DNA of 64,000 nucleotides from Macrostomum hystrix (Eukaryota > Platyhelminthes > Macrostomidae): contig CATNEN010000003.1 of the NCBI GenBank assembly GCA_950097015.1, positions 8,468,501 to 8,532,500 on the forward strand. The letters are read 5' to 3'. Within the stretch, counting starts at the first letter, position 1. Every line of letters starts with the position of its first letter. Positions 24,557-35,240 of this stretch are shown here, in pieces. The notes under the pieces are model-generated. The model did no database searches, was not told where the DNA came from, and worked only from the letters and a program-made list of their open reading frames with translations. The translations under genes and the position numbers were made by a program.

Positions 24557-25556
24557 TCAAACTCCATCCTCAATCAGCAGCATCAGCCGAATGGCCTGCA
24601 GAGCTTTATAGCTGTCTGAGCAGTTCCACACAACGTTTGGCGCGCCCTCGACAGCCGAGTGGAAGTACAAACCATTCGGGTTAGACCTGAGGCACGCGCT
24701 GAACCACCAGCCGCCTCGGCCGCGGATCAGGGAGCAAGACTCGGCGGCGTGCGCGTCGTTGTCTCTGTCTAGCGTTGAAAACATTCGACCATTGTGGGCG
24801 CTGAGCGAGTCGCAGGTTGTATTCGAACTGTTAGCCAAGTAGGAACTATAGGTCATTCTGTAGTTTGTGTCAGCACTGGCCACACTGAATCCAGAGTACT
24901 CGCAAATGTACAGGACATTGGACCACGAGAGGGCCTCAACGCGGAGTAGTTTCGGTGAACTATTAGTCAGCTCGTGGATGGCGTCCAGACCTTGAATTCG
25001 AGGAATTATGGAAAAGCATGTTTTTTTTCGATACTACATACTGCAGATATAGATCATTGAATTTAATGGCACCCTAACGCACCAATCCAGAAGTTGATTT
25101 CGTCGCCAAACCCGACTTGGTACTCGGCCCAATTGCGATCAAATCTCACACTGCCCGATTGACGCTGTTGGATAACGCGGAATTTTCTGCTTCCAATTTG
25201 CTTGTGAATGATTGCGGCTGCAAGATAATGCGAAAGGCAGAAGCAGAATGGTACTAGCCTGAAGTATATAATGTGCATGGTATAGGTAAGGTGTGTATAA
25301 GGTTCCGCGGAGGAAGGCTTACTGAATGGCTGCAGTTGTCTGCGATATACAGAGCTGCCTGAAGCCAGATTGCTGAAGTTCGCATCCGAAGCCAACCAGC
25401 AGAGTTGCCAGTCGGCAGAGAAGGCAACGACTGCACAGCTGGTGAAGTCCATGGAGGCGCACTTCATAGCGCAGTCGACCTCAGTGCGGCCAGGTAGGGT
25501 CCACGTCAAGGCCGGATTATTATAGACCGATGGTAAAGAAGGCCCAGACAGGAACA
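24557..25556 (-). CDS. PAN-domain plus fibrinogen-related domain secreted protein (5' exon missing)
   Basis: Three exons recovered, 25323-25556, 25083-25217 and 24557-24990, all joined in phase 1. The first encodes a PAN/apple-like module (VDCAMKCASMDFTSC, then LCWLASDANF). The next two encode a fibrinogen-related domain: FRVIQQRQSGSVRFDRNWAE, YQVGFGDEINFWIGLDAIHE, the calcium-site motif DRDND, then GGWWFSACLRSNPNGLYF. The N-terminal part of the domain (the GVY/GGGW region) is shortened. The first recovered exon opens at an acceptor (CTCCACAG), so a signal-peptide exon must lie upstream, and it was not found. The family are extracellular pattern-recognition or lectin proteins in invertebrates, and that role is inferred here. 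Confidence 0.85.
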
Positions 25557-25605
25557 CTGTGGAGTGATTACAGTTTTACGTAAAATCGATACCATAAAAC
25601 CTATA

Positions 25606-25680
25606 GTGTAGTGTGTGCTCAGGAGTCAGCGGAATGGGCAGAATTGCCTCCCGCTGTTTGCAGGTTATTGTTAATAAAGT
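25606..25680 (+). mobile_element. SINE family 1, 3'-end fragment
   Basis: Only the last segment is present (GTGTGCTCAGGAGTCAGCGG, then ATGGGCAGAATTGCCTCCCG), ending in TTATTGTTAATAA. It lies just upstream of the recovered PAN-fibrinogen exons. Confidence 0.75.
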
Positions 25681-26459
25681 TATCGAAAAATCTCACGTGT
25701 GGCACAGACGTTCAGGATTGCAACAGCACATACAATGGCTGTTACGAACACGGTAGTTCCGCGAAGCATATCAAGATACACGTATTCGTATTCGAGCAGT
25801 GATAGACGGACACCTAGGACCAACCTTGCTCTTTTTATGTCTGCTGCTTCTCAAATAAATTAGCAGGAAAGCTATGCTTGTCCTCGCAGAAAATCATTAA
25901 TTTGTGGATATTCTTCAAGAGGCATATTGCAGTGTTTGCTTTCAACAAAAACTGGAGTGACGTACTAGACAAAAATTGAATGCGAACGATGCGTTATTGA
26001 AGTGCGGGAATTATATCCACGCTAATTAAACTTGAATACAGTCAGTTAGTTGAGACGACTAGATCCACTTCCCTCGCTGCTATAGAACTCAATTATCCAG
26101 ATCATAATTTGGCAAGCTTAACAAGCTGTCTAACTCGAGACAGACGTCGGACCATTGACCCGAGACCCACTCATTCATCATGTCAATTCTAAAATCTGAT
26201 GAAAAGCTTTCATACGCTGCTCTGAAAAGGATAGTCTGAGGTGCAAGTTAAAATTAGTCGCCACGCATAAGTATCGCTTGTTAGCTATCATGGTCTGCTA
26301 ACACGTTTACACATAAAACGTATTCTTTATTACACAATTAGTTTCTCAGTTCGATACCCGTTGGAGACAAAGGACACAGAACTCAAGCAAGCTAAGTCAC
26401 TTCTATTACTCCTTTAAGCAATATTATTCGGACGAAAAATATTTACAACAAATATGCAA

Positions 26460-27003
26460 ACCGGAGTTGAGACGCACCATATCCTCGTTTAGACTTGGAA
26501 ACCATAAGCTTGCGAAACATTGCGAACTGCGAAAATTCCGTATGAGAATATATTATGTAGTAAGTGCAAAACGGAAGTTGAAAACGAGGTCCACTTCCTT
26601 TTTAAGTGCAGTTGGAATATGTATAGCGCCGCACGTTCGAATTTTGAAAATAACATTTCTGGGAAAACTCCCAATTTCGCACCCTTAACAGCAGAAGAGA
26701 AATCTAACTGACATAATGGCACAATACGAAAGGGAAACCACTGAAGCTTTAGCGAAGTACATCATAGAAATCTCGAAAATAATTAAGGGAACAGCTGCCC
26801 TAAAAAGCTTCGAGCTCGTGTTAACATTTAACAATATTTACATTTATTTTTTTATTCCTGGTGTCCCTTGTGTTTTTATTGTTTTTATTTTTAATACATT
26901 TGCTTTTCCCTTCCCAGCTCGTCCAAAATTCCTATATTCCTACAATACTTTGCTTTTTATGTTTTTGTTGTCGAGTAAAATATTGTGAAATATATATATA
27001 AAA
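26460..27003 (+). mobile_element. LINE-type retrotransposon 3' end, frameshifted
   Basis: Conceptual translation in two frames gives RRTISSFRLGNHKLAKHC, then KIPYENILCSKCKTEVENEV with HFLFKC. This is the Cys/His-containing C-terminus typical of non-LTR reverse-transcriptase proteins. A frameshift lies between the two halves around 26530. The element ends near an AT repeat at 26990-27001. The reverse transcriptase core is absent (5' truncation). Confidence 0.72.
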
Positions 27004-27722
27004 GAAAAAATCAGCACCCATAGATGGCTTGCGCGTTTTATTAATAATTAATAATAACATAAATTAAAAAAACAGCTGAACTCAATCGAGTCGGCAGTAT
27101 GCACGTATGTTCGATGTATTCGATGTATAGTATCACTATAAAGTACTTTGCATCACTTGACAGAAATGTTTTCGAGAATGCATAGTCTTTGGACAAAACC
27201 ATCTACGAGTCATGACTAAAATTATGGTCTTACCCACAGACAACTGTAACTTATCCATATCGCATCCATAACTTAGTCTGAGCGTGCAGTAATACACCAT
27301 AGACTCAAAATGTCTATGGCCTATTGTCTATGGGCGCACTCGTGGACTAGACATTGAAGCACTCAAACCGACTGTTATACCCCTCATTCTCTCGTAACAT
27401 ATATTGAACCTTTTAATAATTTTTATGGGACACTGGAACTGCTACACACAATCTTGTTTTCGAACTTTTCAACACTTCTAAAAATGTACCATACTTTAAG
27501 CTATATTTGATGTATAAGCTTTAGACCAATTGAATACTTCAAGTCACATATAAAAAGACACGATGCAGGCAAATATAAATAGCTGTAAAAGCTAAACAGT
27601 TCAAATTTTGGAATAATAAACTTTTCGTTAGTCTAGTGATGATTTTTGTGACTAAAAATAATCAGCAATTCAATCGCGTTCTTCGAAAATAGGTCGAAAA
27701 TTCCCGGCTCGCACGGCGTCCA

Positions 27723-28475
27723 TCAGTCTAACGGAGACACGCATTCGCACAGCACGCCGAACGATGTCGAAACAGACCCCGTGTAGTCAACCAGGCCCGC
27801 AATGCCGCTGTACATTGCAACCTCATTTTCGAAGCTACCAGAATTGTCTGGCTGATTCAAACCCCACAGCCTGCCGTCGAGAGTGATGTCGCAGCCGACC
27901 CAGTACCAGCCGCCACTTGGTTCCGGACTGCCGGGTCTCTGCAAGCCGCCCAACCAAAAGTGACCTCCTGGGCTGAGGGCTTTAACTTGGTCCATTTCGG
28001 TCGAGTTCAGCACATCGGCCATGATCACCAGACCGCTCTCCGACTCGCACTTCTGCCTGCTCATCGACCAGTTCCCAGTGCCAGAGTACAGCTTGTACTT
28101 CACTCCGCACAGGTCGTCTCCGTAGCCAGTCGGACACAGCTGGCCAGCCTCAAGTCCCGGCTGCTGTTTCACAAACACCTGGCCTCTCCTGGAGCAGCTG
28201 CAGTCCCTCACCGACTTGCTGCACTTGTCGAACACGAACAGCTGACATGGACCGTCAGCCATGGTGAAGGCCTGGCAGCGCGGGTCGCGGCTGCAGTGGG
28301 CTGCGCAAATGATTTCGCTTAATCTATTTTCGATGATCTGGATAAAAAAATTATGTTGAATACAGAGGCTGGCCTGAATTGCGGTGTAGGCTTGCATGTT
28401 GGCGCTCAGAAACAAACAAAGAATGACCAGTGAGGCCAGGAGCTCTGAGCTGCCGATGTCTACCTTGAAACGCAT
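27723..28475 (-). CDS. Secreted PAN/C-type lectin protein with QPD motif
   Basis: Intronless, 250 residues. Signal peptide LLASLVILCLFLSANMQA near residue 13. Residues about 35-105 form a PAN/apple-like Cys module (CAAHCSRDPRCQAFTMADGP, then CQLFVFDKC). After a Cys-rich linker (CSCSRRGQVFV, CPTGYGDDLCG) comes a C-type lectin domain from about 125. It has CESESGLVIM, HFWLGGLQRP, the WGLNQPDN segment and a closing VLCEC. QPD at the calcium site is the galactose-type signature, although the WND partner is not clear. It is a tandem paralogue of the gene at 29137 on the same strand. The conserved centre and diverged ends suggest gene conversion or selection on the ends. Confidence 0.88.
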   Translation of the reverse strand: MRFKVDIGSSELLASLVILCLFLSANMQAYTAIQASLCIQHNFFIQIIENRLSEIICAAHCSRDPRCQAFTMADGPCQLFVFDKCSKSVRDCSCSRRGQVFVKQQPGLEAGQLCPTGYGDDLCGVKYKLYSGTGNWSMSRQKCESESGLVIMADVLNSTEMDQVKALSPGGHFWLGGLQRPGSPEPSGGWYWVGCDITLDGRLWGLNQPDNSGSFENEVAMYSGIAGLVDYTGSVSTSFGVLCECVSPLD

Positions 28476-29136
28476 TCCGAGTTGTAATTAAAAACTCAGA
28501 ACTCTTGGATAAAACTGTTGAAATGTGTAGAAAATTCAAATAAAAGTAGCATTATTTTAACTGCACCTTGAAAGCTTAAATAGTTTTACTTTCTACCTCC
28601 TTCCCTCCCAATGTTTCATTCGAGATTTCATTGTAGAGAAGCATTGAAAAAGTCTAAATTTAAATGTAACATTATTGGGACTTAAGCAGACTTTAATACG
28701 CATTTTTTAGAAGACTGACACGCTTAAAATGCTTTAAGTATAGATATTTTCTTGCTTTCAAGCACAAAAACATTCATTTCTCATTTTTAGCGTCTTCTCA
28801 ATGTCTATCCAGAGGAAGGTTGATGCATTTTCAGGACCCCATTAAATGGCTGCATTTAGTGTATTTACACCGCTTCAGTCAATAAACTGGGGGCAGCCGC
28901 AAACAACTCCTGGAAAACACATTAAAATCCTTTTTTAAGAGGCACAACAATAAATTCATTATTTCTTCACATGAGAAGTATCGTATTGCTTGCTTGTCAG
29001 CGAGCATCACTAGTTTATTTTTTAACAACTACTGACTTCTCAGTAGTGTATCACGAATTTCGACGATTCAAAATATAACTGTCTGATAAGTGATAATGTA
29101 AATTACTTTCCATAAATAATTCCTTGACGACCAGGC

Positions 29137-29886
29137 TCAAAGAAGCGGAGACACGCACTCGCACAGGACACTTGAGACATAGTTCTCATATCCGTTGAAG
29201 TCATTCAGCAAGTTCGATCCTGACCAGCGGCCCAACACATTCTCGTCATCCATGAAGTTATCGAATCCGCTGGTCAGGCCGCTGTCAAGGTCGATGTTGC
29301 AAATTGGCCAGAACCAGCCGCCTGACGGCTCCTGACTGCCTTGACTTTGCATGCCGCCCAGCCAGAATGATTGGTCATAGCTTCTGATGCTGTAAATCAT
29401 GTTCACGTGGTCCAACTCAACTTGGTCCATCACATCGGCCATGATCACCAGACCGCTCTCCGATTCACACTTATAAAAGCCATCCAACCATTCCTGGGTG
29501 TTGTTGTAAAACCTATACTTCACTCCGCACAGGTCGTCTCCGTAGCCAGTCGGACACAGCTGGCCAGCCTCGAGTCCCGGCTGCTGCTTCACAAACACCT
29601 GGCCTCTCCTGGAGCAGCTGCAGTCCCTCACCGATTTGCTGCACTTGTCGAACACGAACAGCTGACACGGACCGTCAGCAATGGTGAAGGCCTGGCAAAG
29701 CTTGTTAATCACGCATTGTAGCGAACAGCCACTGGTACTTCTCTCGCCTAAATAGCTCTGCACGAATTCATTTCTGATACAAAGTTTTCCATCTATAGCA
29801 TGGAAATTATTAGAGTAAAAGAAACTGTAGCAGAGGCCGAAGGATGCAATCACTAACAGGACTGCGTACGTGAGTTTTGTTGCCAT
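29137..29886 (-). CDS. Secreted PAN/C-type lectin protein, paralogue without QPD
   Basis: Intronless, 249 residues. Signal peptide YAVLLVIASFGLCYS at the start, then the PAN-like Cys module (CSLQCVINKLCQAFTIADGP). The linker is identical in protein to the 27723 gene (FVFDKCSKSVRDCSCSRRGQ and onward). The lectin domain has FWLGGMQSQGSQEPSGGWFW and a closing SSVLCECVSPLL. The sugar-site loop reads FMDDENVLGRWSG instead of QPD, so the ligand may differ or calcium-dependent binding may be lost. A TATAAAA box lies 57 bases before the ATG. Confidence 0.88.
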   Translation of the reverse strand: MATKLTYAVLLVIASFGLCYSFFYSNNFHAIDGKLCIRNEFVQSYLGERSTSGCSLQCVINKLCQAFTIADGPCQLFVFDKCSKSVRDCSCSRRGQVFVKQQPGLEAGQLCPTGYGDDLCGVKYRFYNNTQEWLDGFYKCESESGLVIMADVMDQVELDHVNMIYSIRSYDQSFWLGGMQSQGSQEPSGGWFWPICNIDLDSGLTSGFDNFMDDENVLGRWSGSNLLNDFNGYENYVSSVLCECVSPLL

Positions 29887-29942
29887 GCTCTTCTAGGAAG
29901 CAATTTAACAATCTAGCTTTTCTCTCTCAATCGATCACTGAC

Positions 29943-29949
29943 TTTTATA
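29943..29949 (-). promoter_or_regulatory. TATA box of the 29137-29886 lectin gene
   Basis: Minus-strand CTATAAAAGTC lies 57 bases upstream of the start codon. This leaves room for a transcription start and a short 5' leader. Confidence 0.65.
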
Positions 29950-30246
29950 GTCGTTGCTTCGACGATTGACAACCAATGATGTTTCGAGTTCCAGTGTAAA
30001 TTAAATGGCATCTTGTATTTTAAATTGCTTAGATTTTTACGCGAGAATGTAATTTTACAGGAACCTGCTTTGTATTCCTCGCTTTTATGGCTCCCTAGTA
30101 ACTAGCCCATAAAAGAATTAAAACAATCCGAGTGCTTGTAAACTTTTGCCTAATTTGATTAAAATTGTCTCGTAGAAGCGGCAACATCAAAGACATTTCC
30201 GGCTAGACATCCTGCGCCTGACTTAAGCGCAATTGTACCTATACTT

Positions 30247-30830
30247 ACTTACTTACTTTGCAGGGGGGCCTGGGGCACTTGACGCACAAACACATGAACG
30301 GCATGCCCCCAGGCCGGCGAACTAGGCGAGAGCCGCCCATCGCGCCGCCTCCCCTGAGCAGGCACCTCACACACACAGTAGCAAGCCAAGCGGGGAAGGG
30401 GGCGGCAGCCGGAGTGCCTCTCACCCCAGGCCCGCACACGCACAGAGCAGACCAAGCCGGGGCGGAAGGCTGATAGAAATCAGTCCTCAGGGGGGGGCGG
30501 GTGACGAGTGTACACTTTATCCAATCGCGCTGACGGAAATCCAGATGAGCGCGCGGCGGTGTACACCCGCCCCCCAGCCACCCCCCGCAAGGTCTAACGC
30601 CCCAGCGCCAACGCACACAACTCACACAACGCAGAACAGGCACACAGAAAGGTAGGAGCGAAGCTATTTTTCAAGCTTTGATTGCACGAAATATGGTGCA
30701 CCTCCGCCGGTCGCTACTGTCCAACCCCCCCCAACAAGTACCGAAATTAATCGTGACCTGAAGGGTGAATCGAACTAGCGTCCTTTGGAGTGCGAGGCAG
30801 CGACGTTAGCCGCTGACCCCCCTCGCCCCT
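30247..30830 (-). mobile_element. GC-rich tRNA-derived SINE (family 3) with perfect 18-bp target duplication
   Basis: GCAATTGTACCTATACTT occurs at 30229-30246 and 30831-30848, framing an insert of 584 bp. Read on the minus strand it starts with a tRNA-like head (CAGCGGCTAACGTCGCTGCC, then box B-like CTAGTTCGATTCACC), has a GC-rich body, and ends in a TAAG/TAAGTAAG tail. It has no coding capacity. It is unrelated in body to families 1 and 2. Confidence 0.9.
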
Positions 30831-31362
30831 GCAATTGTACCTATACTTGTATGAAATTTCTATGCGGATTATTATTTTTTATGCAACTTACAGGTTTTAT
30901 ACAGCTTTTCTGTCTCATCTACAGCGCTAACAAAACGTAGATTTTTAGTCGATTGAATAATTTTTTAGTTGGTTCAAAAAATACACTCGACATCGTTACA
31001 CGATGGAATTTTGTGAGCTAACAAATAAAGCAATATATGCAGATGGTTTTCGCCAGCAGAAAACCGGACGACAATCGTAGAATATCTCGAATTTCAGCCT
31101 GTGTTCTAAATTTTCATGATGGTTTTTTTTGGAGATACAGAAAGAAATGGATATTTGAAATACTCAGTGGTCTTTCTAGTCTGAATTAGTGAAATGATCG
31201 TTATTTTAATTGCGTTTTCACTTACAGTTTGCAAACCTTTCTGCGACGATGTGCTAAAGTTTCTATTTAAAGGCTGTCTAAATATTTTAGTTAATTCATG
31301 GACCCGAGACAAGACATTATAGAGAACTGAAAATATGCAGGGAATGCGTGCAGTAAGACTGG

Positions 31363-31705
31363 CTCTCTGTTGCTGCGGGGACATTAGTTCTCTGTTGCTG
31401 CGGGGACATTAGTTCTCTGTTGCTGCGGGGACATTAGTTCTCTGTTGCTGCGGGGACATTAGTTCTCTGTTGCTGCGGGGACATTAGTTCTCTGTTGCTG
31501 CGGGGACATTAGTTCTCTGTTGCTGCGGGGACATTAGTTCTCTGTTGCTGCGGGGACATTAGTTCTCTGTTGCTGCGGGGACATTAGTTCTCTGTTGCTG
31601 CGGGGACATTAGTTCTCTGTTGCTGCGGGGACATTAGTTCTCTGTTGCTGCGGGGACATTAGTTCTCTGTTGCTGCGGGGACATTAGTTCTCTGTTGCTG
31701 CGAAG
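31363..31705. repeat. 25-bp minisatellite, about 13 near-perfect copies
   Basis: Units TTAGTTCTCTGTTGCTGCGG plus GGACA are almost without variation, implying recent expansion. A diverged relative lies at 23696. Confidence 0.96.
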
Positions 31706-31779
31706 AGCATTTTCTTAGTTGCTATGGGGACTTTAGTTTTTAATTGCTAGGGGGGGAATTAGTGCTTGGTTGCTAGGGA

Positions 31780-32315
31780 GCATTAGGTTTTTGCTACTGA
31801 GGGGCATTAGTTCCCAGTTGCTGGGGCATTAGTTCCAATTTGCTTGGGGGCATTAGTTCTGAGTTGCTAGGGGCATTAGTTCTTAGTTGCTAGGGGCATT
31901 AGTTCTTAGTTGCTAGGGGGCATTAGTTCTTAGTTGCTAGGGGGCATTAGTTCTTAGTTGCTAGGGGGCATTAGTTCTTAGTTGCTAGGTTGCATTAGTT
32001 CTTAGTTGCTAGGGGGCATTAGTTCTTAGTTGCTAGGGGGCATTAGTTCTTAGTTGCTAGGGGGCATTAGTTCTTAGTTGCTAGGGGGCATTAGTTCTTA
32101 GTTGCTAGGGGGCATTAGTTCTTAGTTGCTAGGTTGCATTAGTTCTTAGTTGCTAGGGGGCATTAGTTCTTAGTTGCTAGGGGGCATTAGTTCTTAGTTG
32201 CTAGGGGGCATTAGTTCTTAGTTGCTAGGGGGCATTAGTTCTTAGTTGCTAGGTTGCATTAGTTCTTAGTTGCTAGGGGGCATTAGTTCTTAGTTGCTAG
32301 GGGGCATTAGTTCTG
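31780..32315. repeat. 24-bp minisatellite, about 22 copies
   Basis: Units TTAGTTCTTAGTTGCTAGGG plus GGCA follow the 25-bp array through a degraded bridge (31706-31780). The variant AGGTTGCATT at 31985, 32130 and 32250 marks blocks of five to six units. The sequence is related to the 25-bp array (shared TTAGTTCT and GTTGCT). Confidence 0.95.
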
Positions 32316-32336
32316 TGCTGCTGCTGGGGAGTTCTT

Positions 32337-32668
32337 TGCGGTTCCCCATTCCAGACTTCTGATCCCCATTCCAGACTTCTGATCCCCATTCCAGACTTCT
32401 AATCCCCATTCCAGACTTCTGATCCCCATTCCAGACTTCTGATTCCCATTCCAGACTTCTGATCCCCATTCCAGACTTCTGGTCCCCATTCCAGACTTCT
32501 GATCCCCATTACAGACTTCTGATCCCCATTCCAGACTTCTGGTCCCCATTCCAGACTTCTGATCCCCATTACAGACTTCTGGTCCCCATTCCAGACAATT
32601 CTGATCCCCATTACAGACTTCTGATCCCCATTACAGACTTCTGGTCCCCATTCCAGACTTCTGATCCC
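32337..32668. repeat. 20-bp minisatellite, about 17 copies
   Basis: Units GATCCCCATTCCAGACTTCT, with variants GGTCCCC and TTACAGAC. The array directly follows the 24-bp array but is unrelated in sequence. Confidence 0.96.
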
Positions 32669-33954
32669 TTCAGTACGGTACAGTCTTGTTAATCTTATTA
32701 CATAGAAGCCACCAGAGGGGCCAAGGGCTCGTAAAGTATACTATATTCTACTATAGACATTGCTGCCAGAACATTGAAGCTAACTTTTGGCATCTTGTTT
32801 GCTTCTGTCACCCGGATTTCTGGGTGAGTCTTGAGCAGTGCACGAAGAGTGCTGGAGAAAGTTACGAGGATGAAGTGAGAACTTAGGAAGCACCCACGCA
32901 AGATAAGTGTTATTGCGCGAGATTGTGCTCCAAACAATCAAGGGGCTTCAGCTGCTGTCGCGTGTGATGTTACCTCAAGGCAGTGCTACTACTGTGAAGG
33001 CACAGCAGTAGCATGTATAGGGTTTCCAAATGTTTTCAATACATCTACCCTGAATTTTTAATCGTCTTTTGGTTTGGCCACCATGGGCGCGAATTCCATG
33101 AAAAACGCCCAAGCCTTGTTTCTATAGGACCTCGGTGCGAGAGTGGGACGCGTTACTGCTCAAACCGCTCATCCCTTTTGTGAGTAGAAGATGCTATTCT
33201 CCAATCTGTTGCCAACTCAGTCAATAAAATTTAATCATTCGCACTAAGAAAGAAAAAACGAACCATTAAAATCTACATTAATTGTGAGAGATACAATTCA
33301 GACTACTTACAACAGTAGAAAAGCAAAGATTTGGCTGCAAAACTCTCACATAACACTAAAAAAATATCGCCATAAAAATAGCAAGCTTAAAAGATACTTC
33401 TGGGCACACTGAGAGTGGTTTCTGGCTTGTTTGCCTTCGTCAGTCAGCCATAGCCACACGCCATCCTCTCCCACCGGTCTCGGTCTGCCAGCGCGAGGTT
33501 CGTTCCCCACTTTTAGTGTGTTACATGAATGATTAAAAATGGTTTGCTTGGAGGCAAAGAACGTATCCCGCTTCCGTATAGCTTAACGGTGAAAAAAAGC
33601 TTTTAATGGACAATTAAGCATGGATGTTAAGCAAATAATGAAAGCTAACCGCACAGACGAGGGCCAAATTCAACAGAGCACATGTGCTCACAGTAAAGAC
33701 TTGCTTCAGTCTGAAAAAAATCGCTTCCGTACGAGTTTAAAATTGCCGAGGTAAATGATTTAAATTCGAATTTATCTTGCTCAGCATAACAAAACAAAGA
33801 AAATATAGATGAGAAGATAAAAATGCGTCTATATAATGCAAAGACACACTTTTAGTCGATAAATGTACACTCTAACTATACATTTTTAATCATCCGGTAG
33901 CAACATACGCCTCCCAGAATGAATTTCCAGCACTGTAGCTTGAGTAGATCTAGT
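32669..33954. other. No supported gene
   Basis: No open frame with recognisable content or phase-linked exons. Moderately AT-rich unique sequence between the minisatellite trio and the lectin pseudogene. Confidence 0.4.
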
Positions 33955-34046
33955 CCACACGGCTCATCTCGGTAGCGTCGGTCACATCGGCCATGATCAC
34001 CAGACCGCTCTCGGACTTGCACTTCTGCCTGCGACCAGTTCCCAGT
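33955..34046 (-). pseudogene. Second decayed C-type lectin fragment
   Basis: Minus-strand sequence matches the CESESGLVIMADV region of the 27723 gene. It has lost five bases relative to it (around CTGCGACCAG), shifting the frame, and ends abruptly where the GC-rich block begins. Confidence 0.8.
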
Positions 34047-34870
34047 GCCTCAGTTCCTCAGCCGCCTGCCCGCAAGGCAACGCAGGAAGCGTTCAGCTCG
34101 AAGCCGAGACAGCATAGCGGTGGCGCGGCTCTCGCTACGCGGTGGGTGACGCCGTGGGGATCGGCCGCCTGCGTACGTCTCGTAAACCCTAGTCTTTGTC
34201 GCCTGTTCAATGGCCCAGTGCGTCTCCTGGAGGCTCACATTGGTGTCTATCTTGACGACCAGCTGCGGTAGTTCAGCTGCAACCTGCTCGTTGCTTCGCA
34301 GCCCGCAACGGCCCGGCGCTAACTGGACACACAACGGCCCGGCGACAGCCGTGGTCGCAGCGCAGCCTGGAGAACGAGCGCACGTTGGGCCGCCATCGAA
34401 GGCATGGATGAGAAACTTGTCTACGGCTGCCACTTTTCGGCGGCGGACCTGTTCGGCTTTGGCCGACATAGTGCAGCCACCATGCACCGAAGTCTTTGCA
34501 AGGAAGCTCCTCATCAATGACTGTCGCGTTCTCCGCGGCCATCGACCACCCCCCTCCAACGACGCGTCTGTAGTGCTATCGAACCGTGCCGCAAGGGCCA
34601 ACCGAATTGAGCACCGGAGTAAAAACTGCCTCGCCAAGTACGTCACGAATGCGTGCTTTCAGCTCGTCGTGGCGTCGATGCCGCTCGACGCCGCGATTAC
34701 AGGTCGTAGGGCGCGTTCGCCGAGTTCGTCCAGCTTTTCTCGGCATTCGCTGACTCTCGGAGCCTCGACCGGCTGGCAGAGCCGCAAGCTGGTGGTCGTT
34801 GACAGCATTGTTTGTTCGGCAAGCGTGTGCCCCCACCAGGCTGCAAGGAATTGCACTACGAAACTCCCTT
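34047..34870. other. GC-rich block with broken coding-like frames
   Basis: Strong GC rise against both flanks. Minus-strand frames carry compositionally protein-like pieces, for example REKLDELGERALRPVIAASS (about 34690-34750), ELKARIRDVLGEAVFTPVLN (about 34600-34660) and VVKIDTNVSLQETHWAIEQA (about 34200-34270). They lie in different frames separated by stops. A decayed gene or transposon is likely, and the family was not recognised. Confidence 0.4.
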
Positions 34871-35240
34871 AATGTCTTGTTTTGTGACACAATGTGTAAG
34901 TCTTCTTTAGTCGTATCGTCAATTGAATAAGTTGGCGGAGCAGCAAAAAAGCACAAAAGGCCGATGGATTTTGTGCTGCCATTAAGAAACAGAGAGGCCG
35001 GAAAAAGTAACCAAACATTTTCTGCAATTCAGGGCGCAATCCAGCAGTGAATTCTGAGAATAAAAAAGAATTGGCTAAAACTGTCTGACATAAATTTTGA
35101 ACCAATATCAACTCTCGTGTATTGTGGCTGGGTAGATGTTGATAGCAGTGATTAAGATACACAAATCAAAGTGACGCTCAGCCTGACAATCAACTCTTAT
35201 CACTCCGAGTTTTCAGGGTCTTTTTCAATTCCATGTCGAA

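Noticed and set aside
24372-24611. Plus-strand frame overlapping the fibrinogen-domain exon
   Set aside because: Shadow of the well-supported minus-strand exon.
25680-25802. EGF-like fragment around DCNSTYNGC after the SINE remnant
   Set aside because: Only half an EGF pattern, no acceptor or continuation, likely chance.
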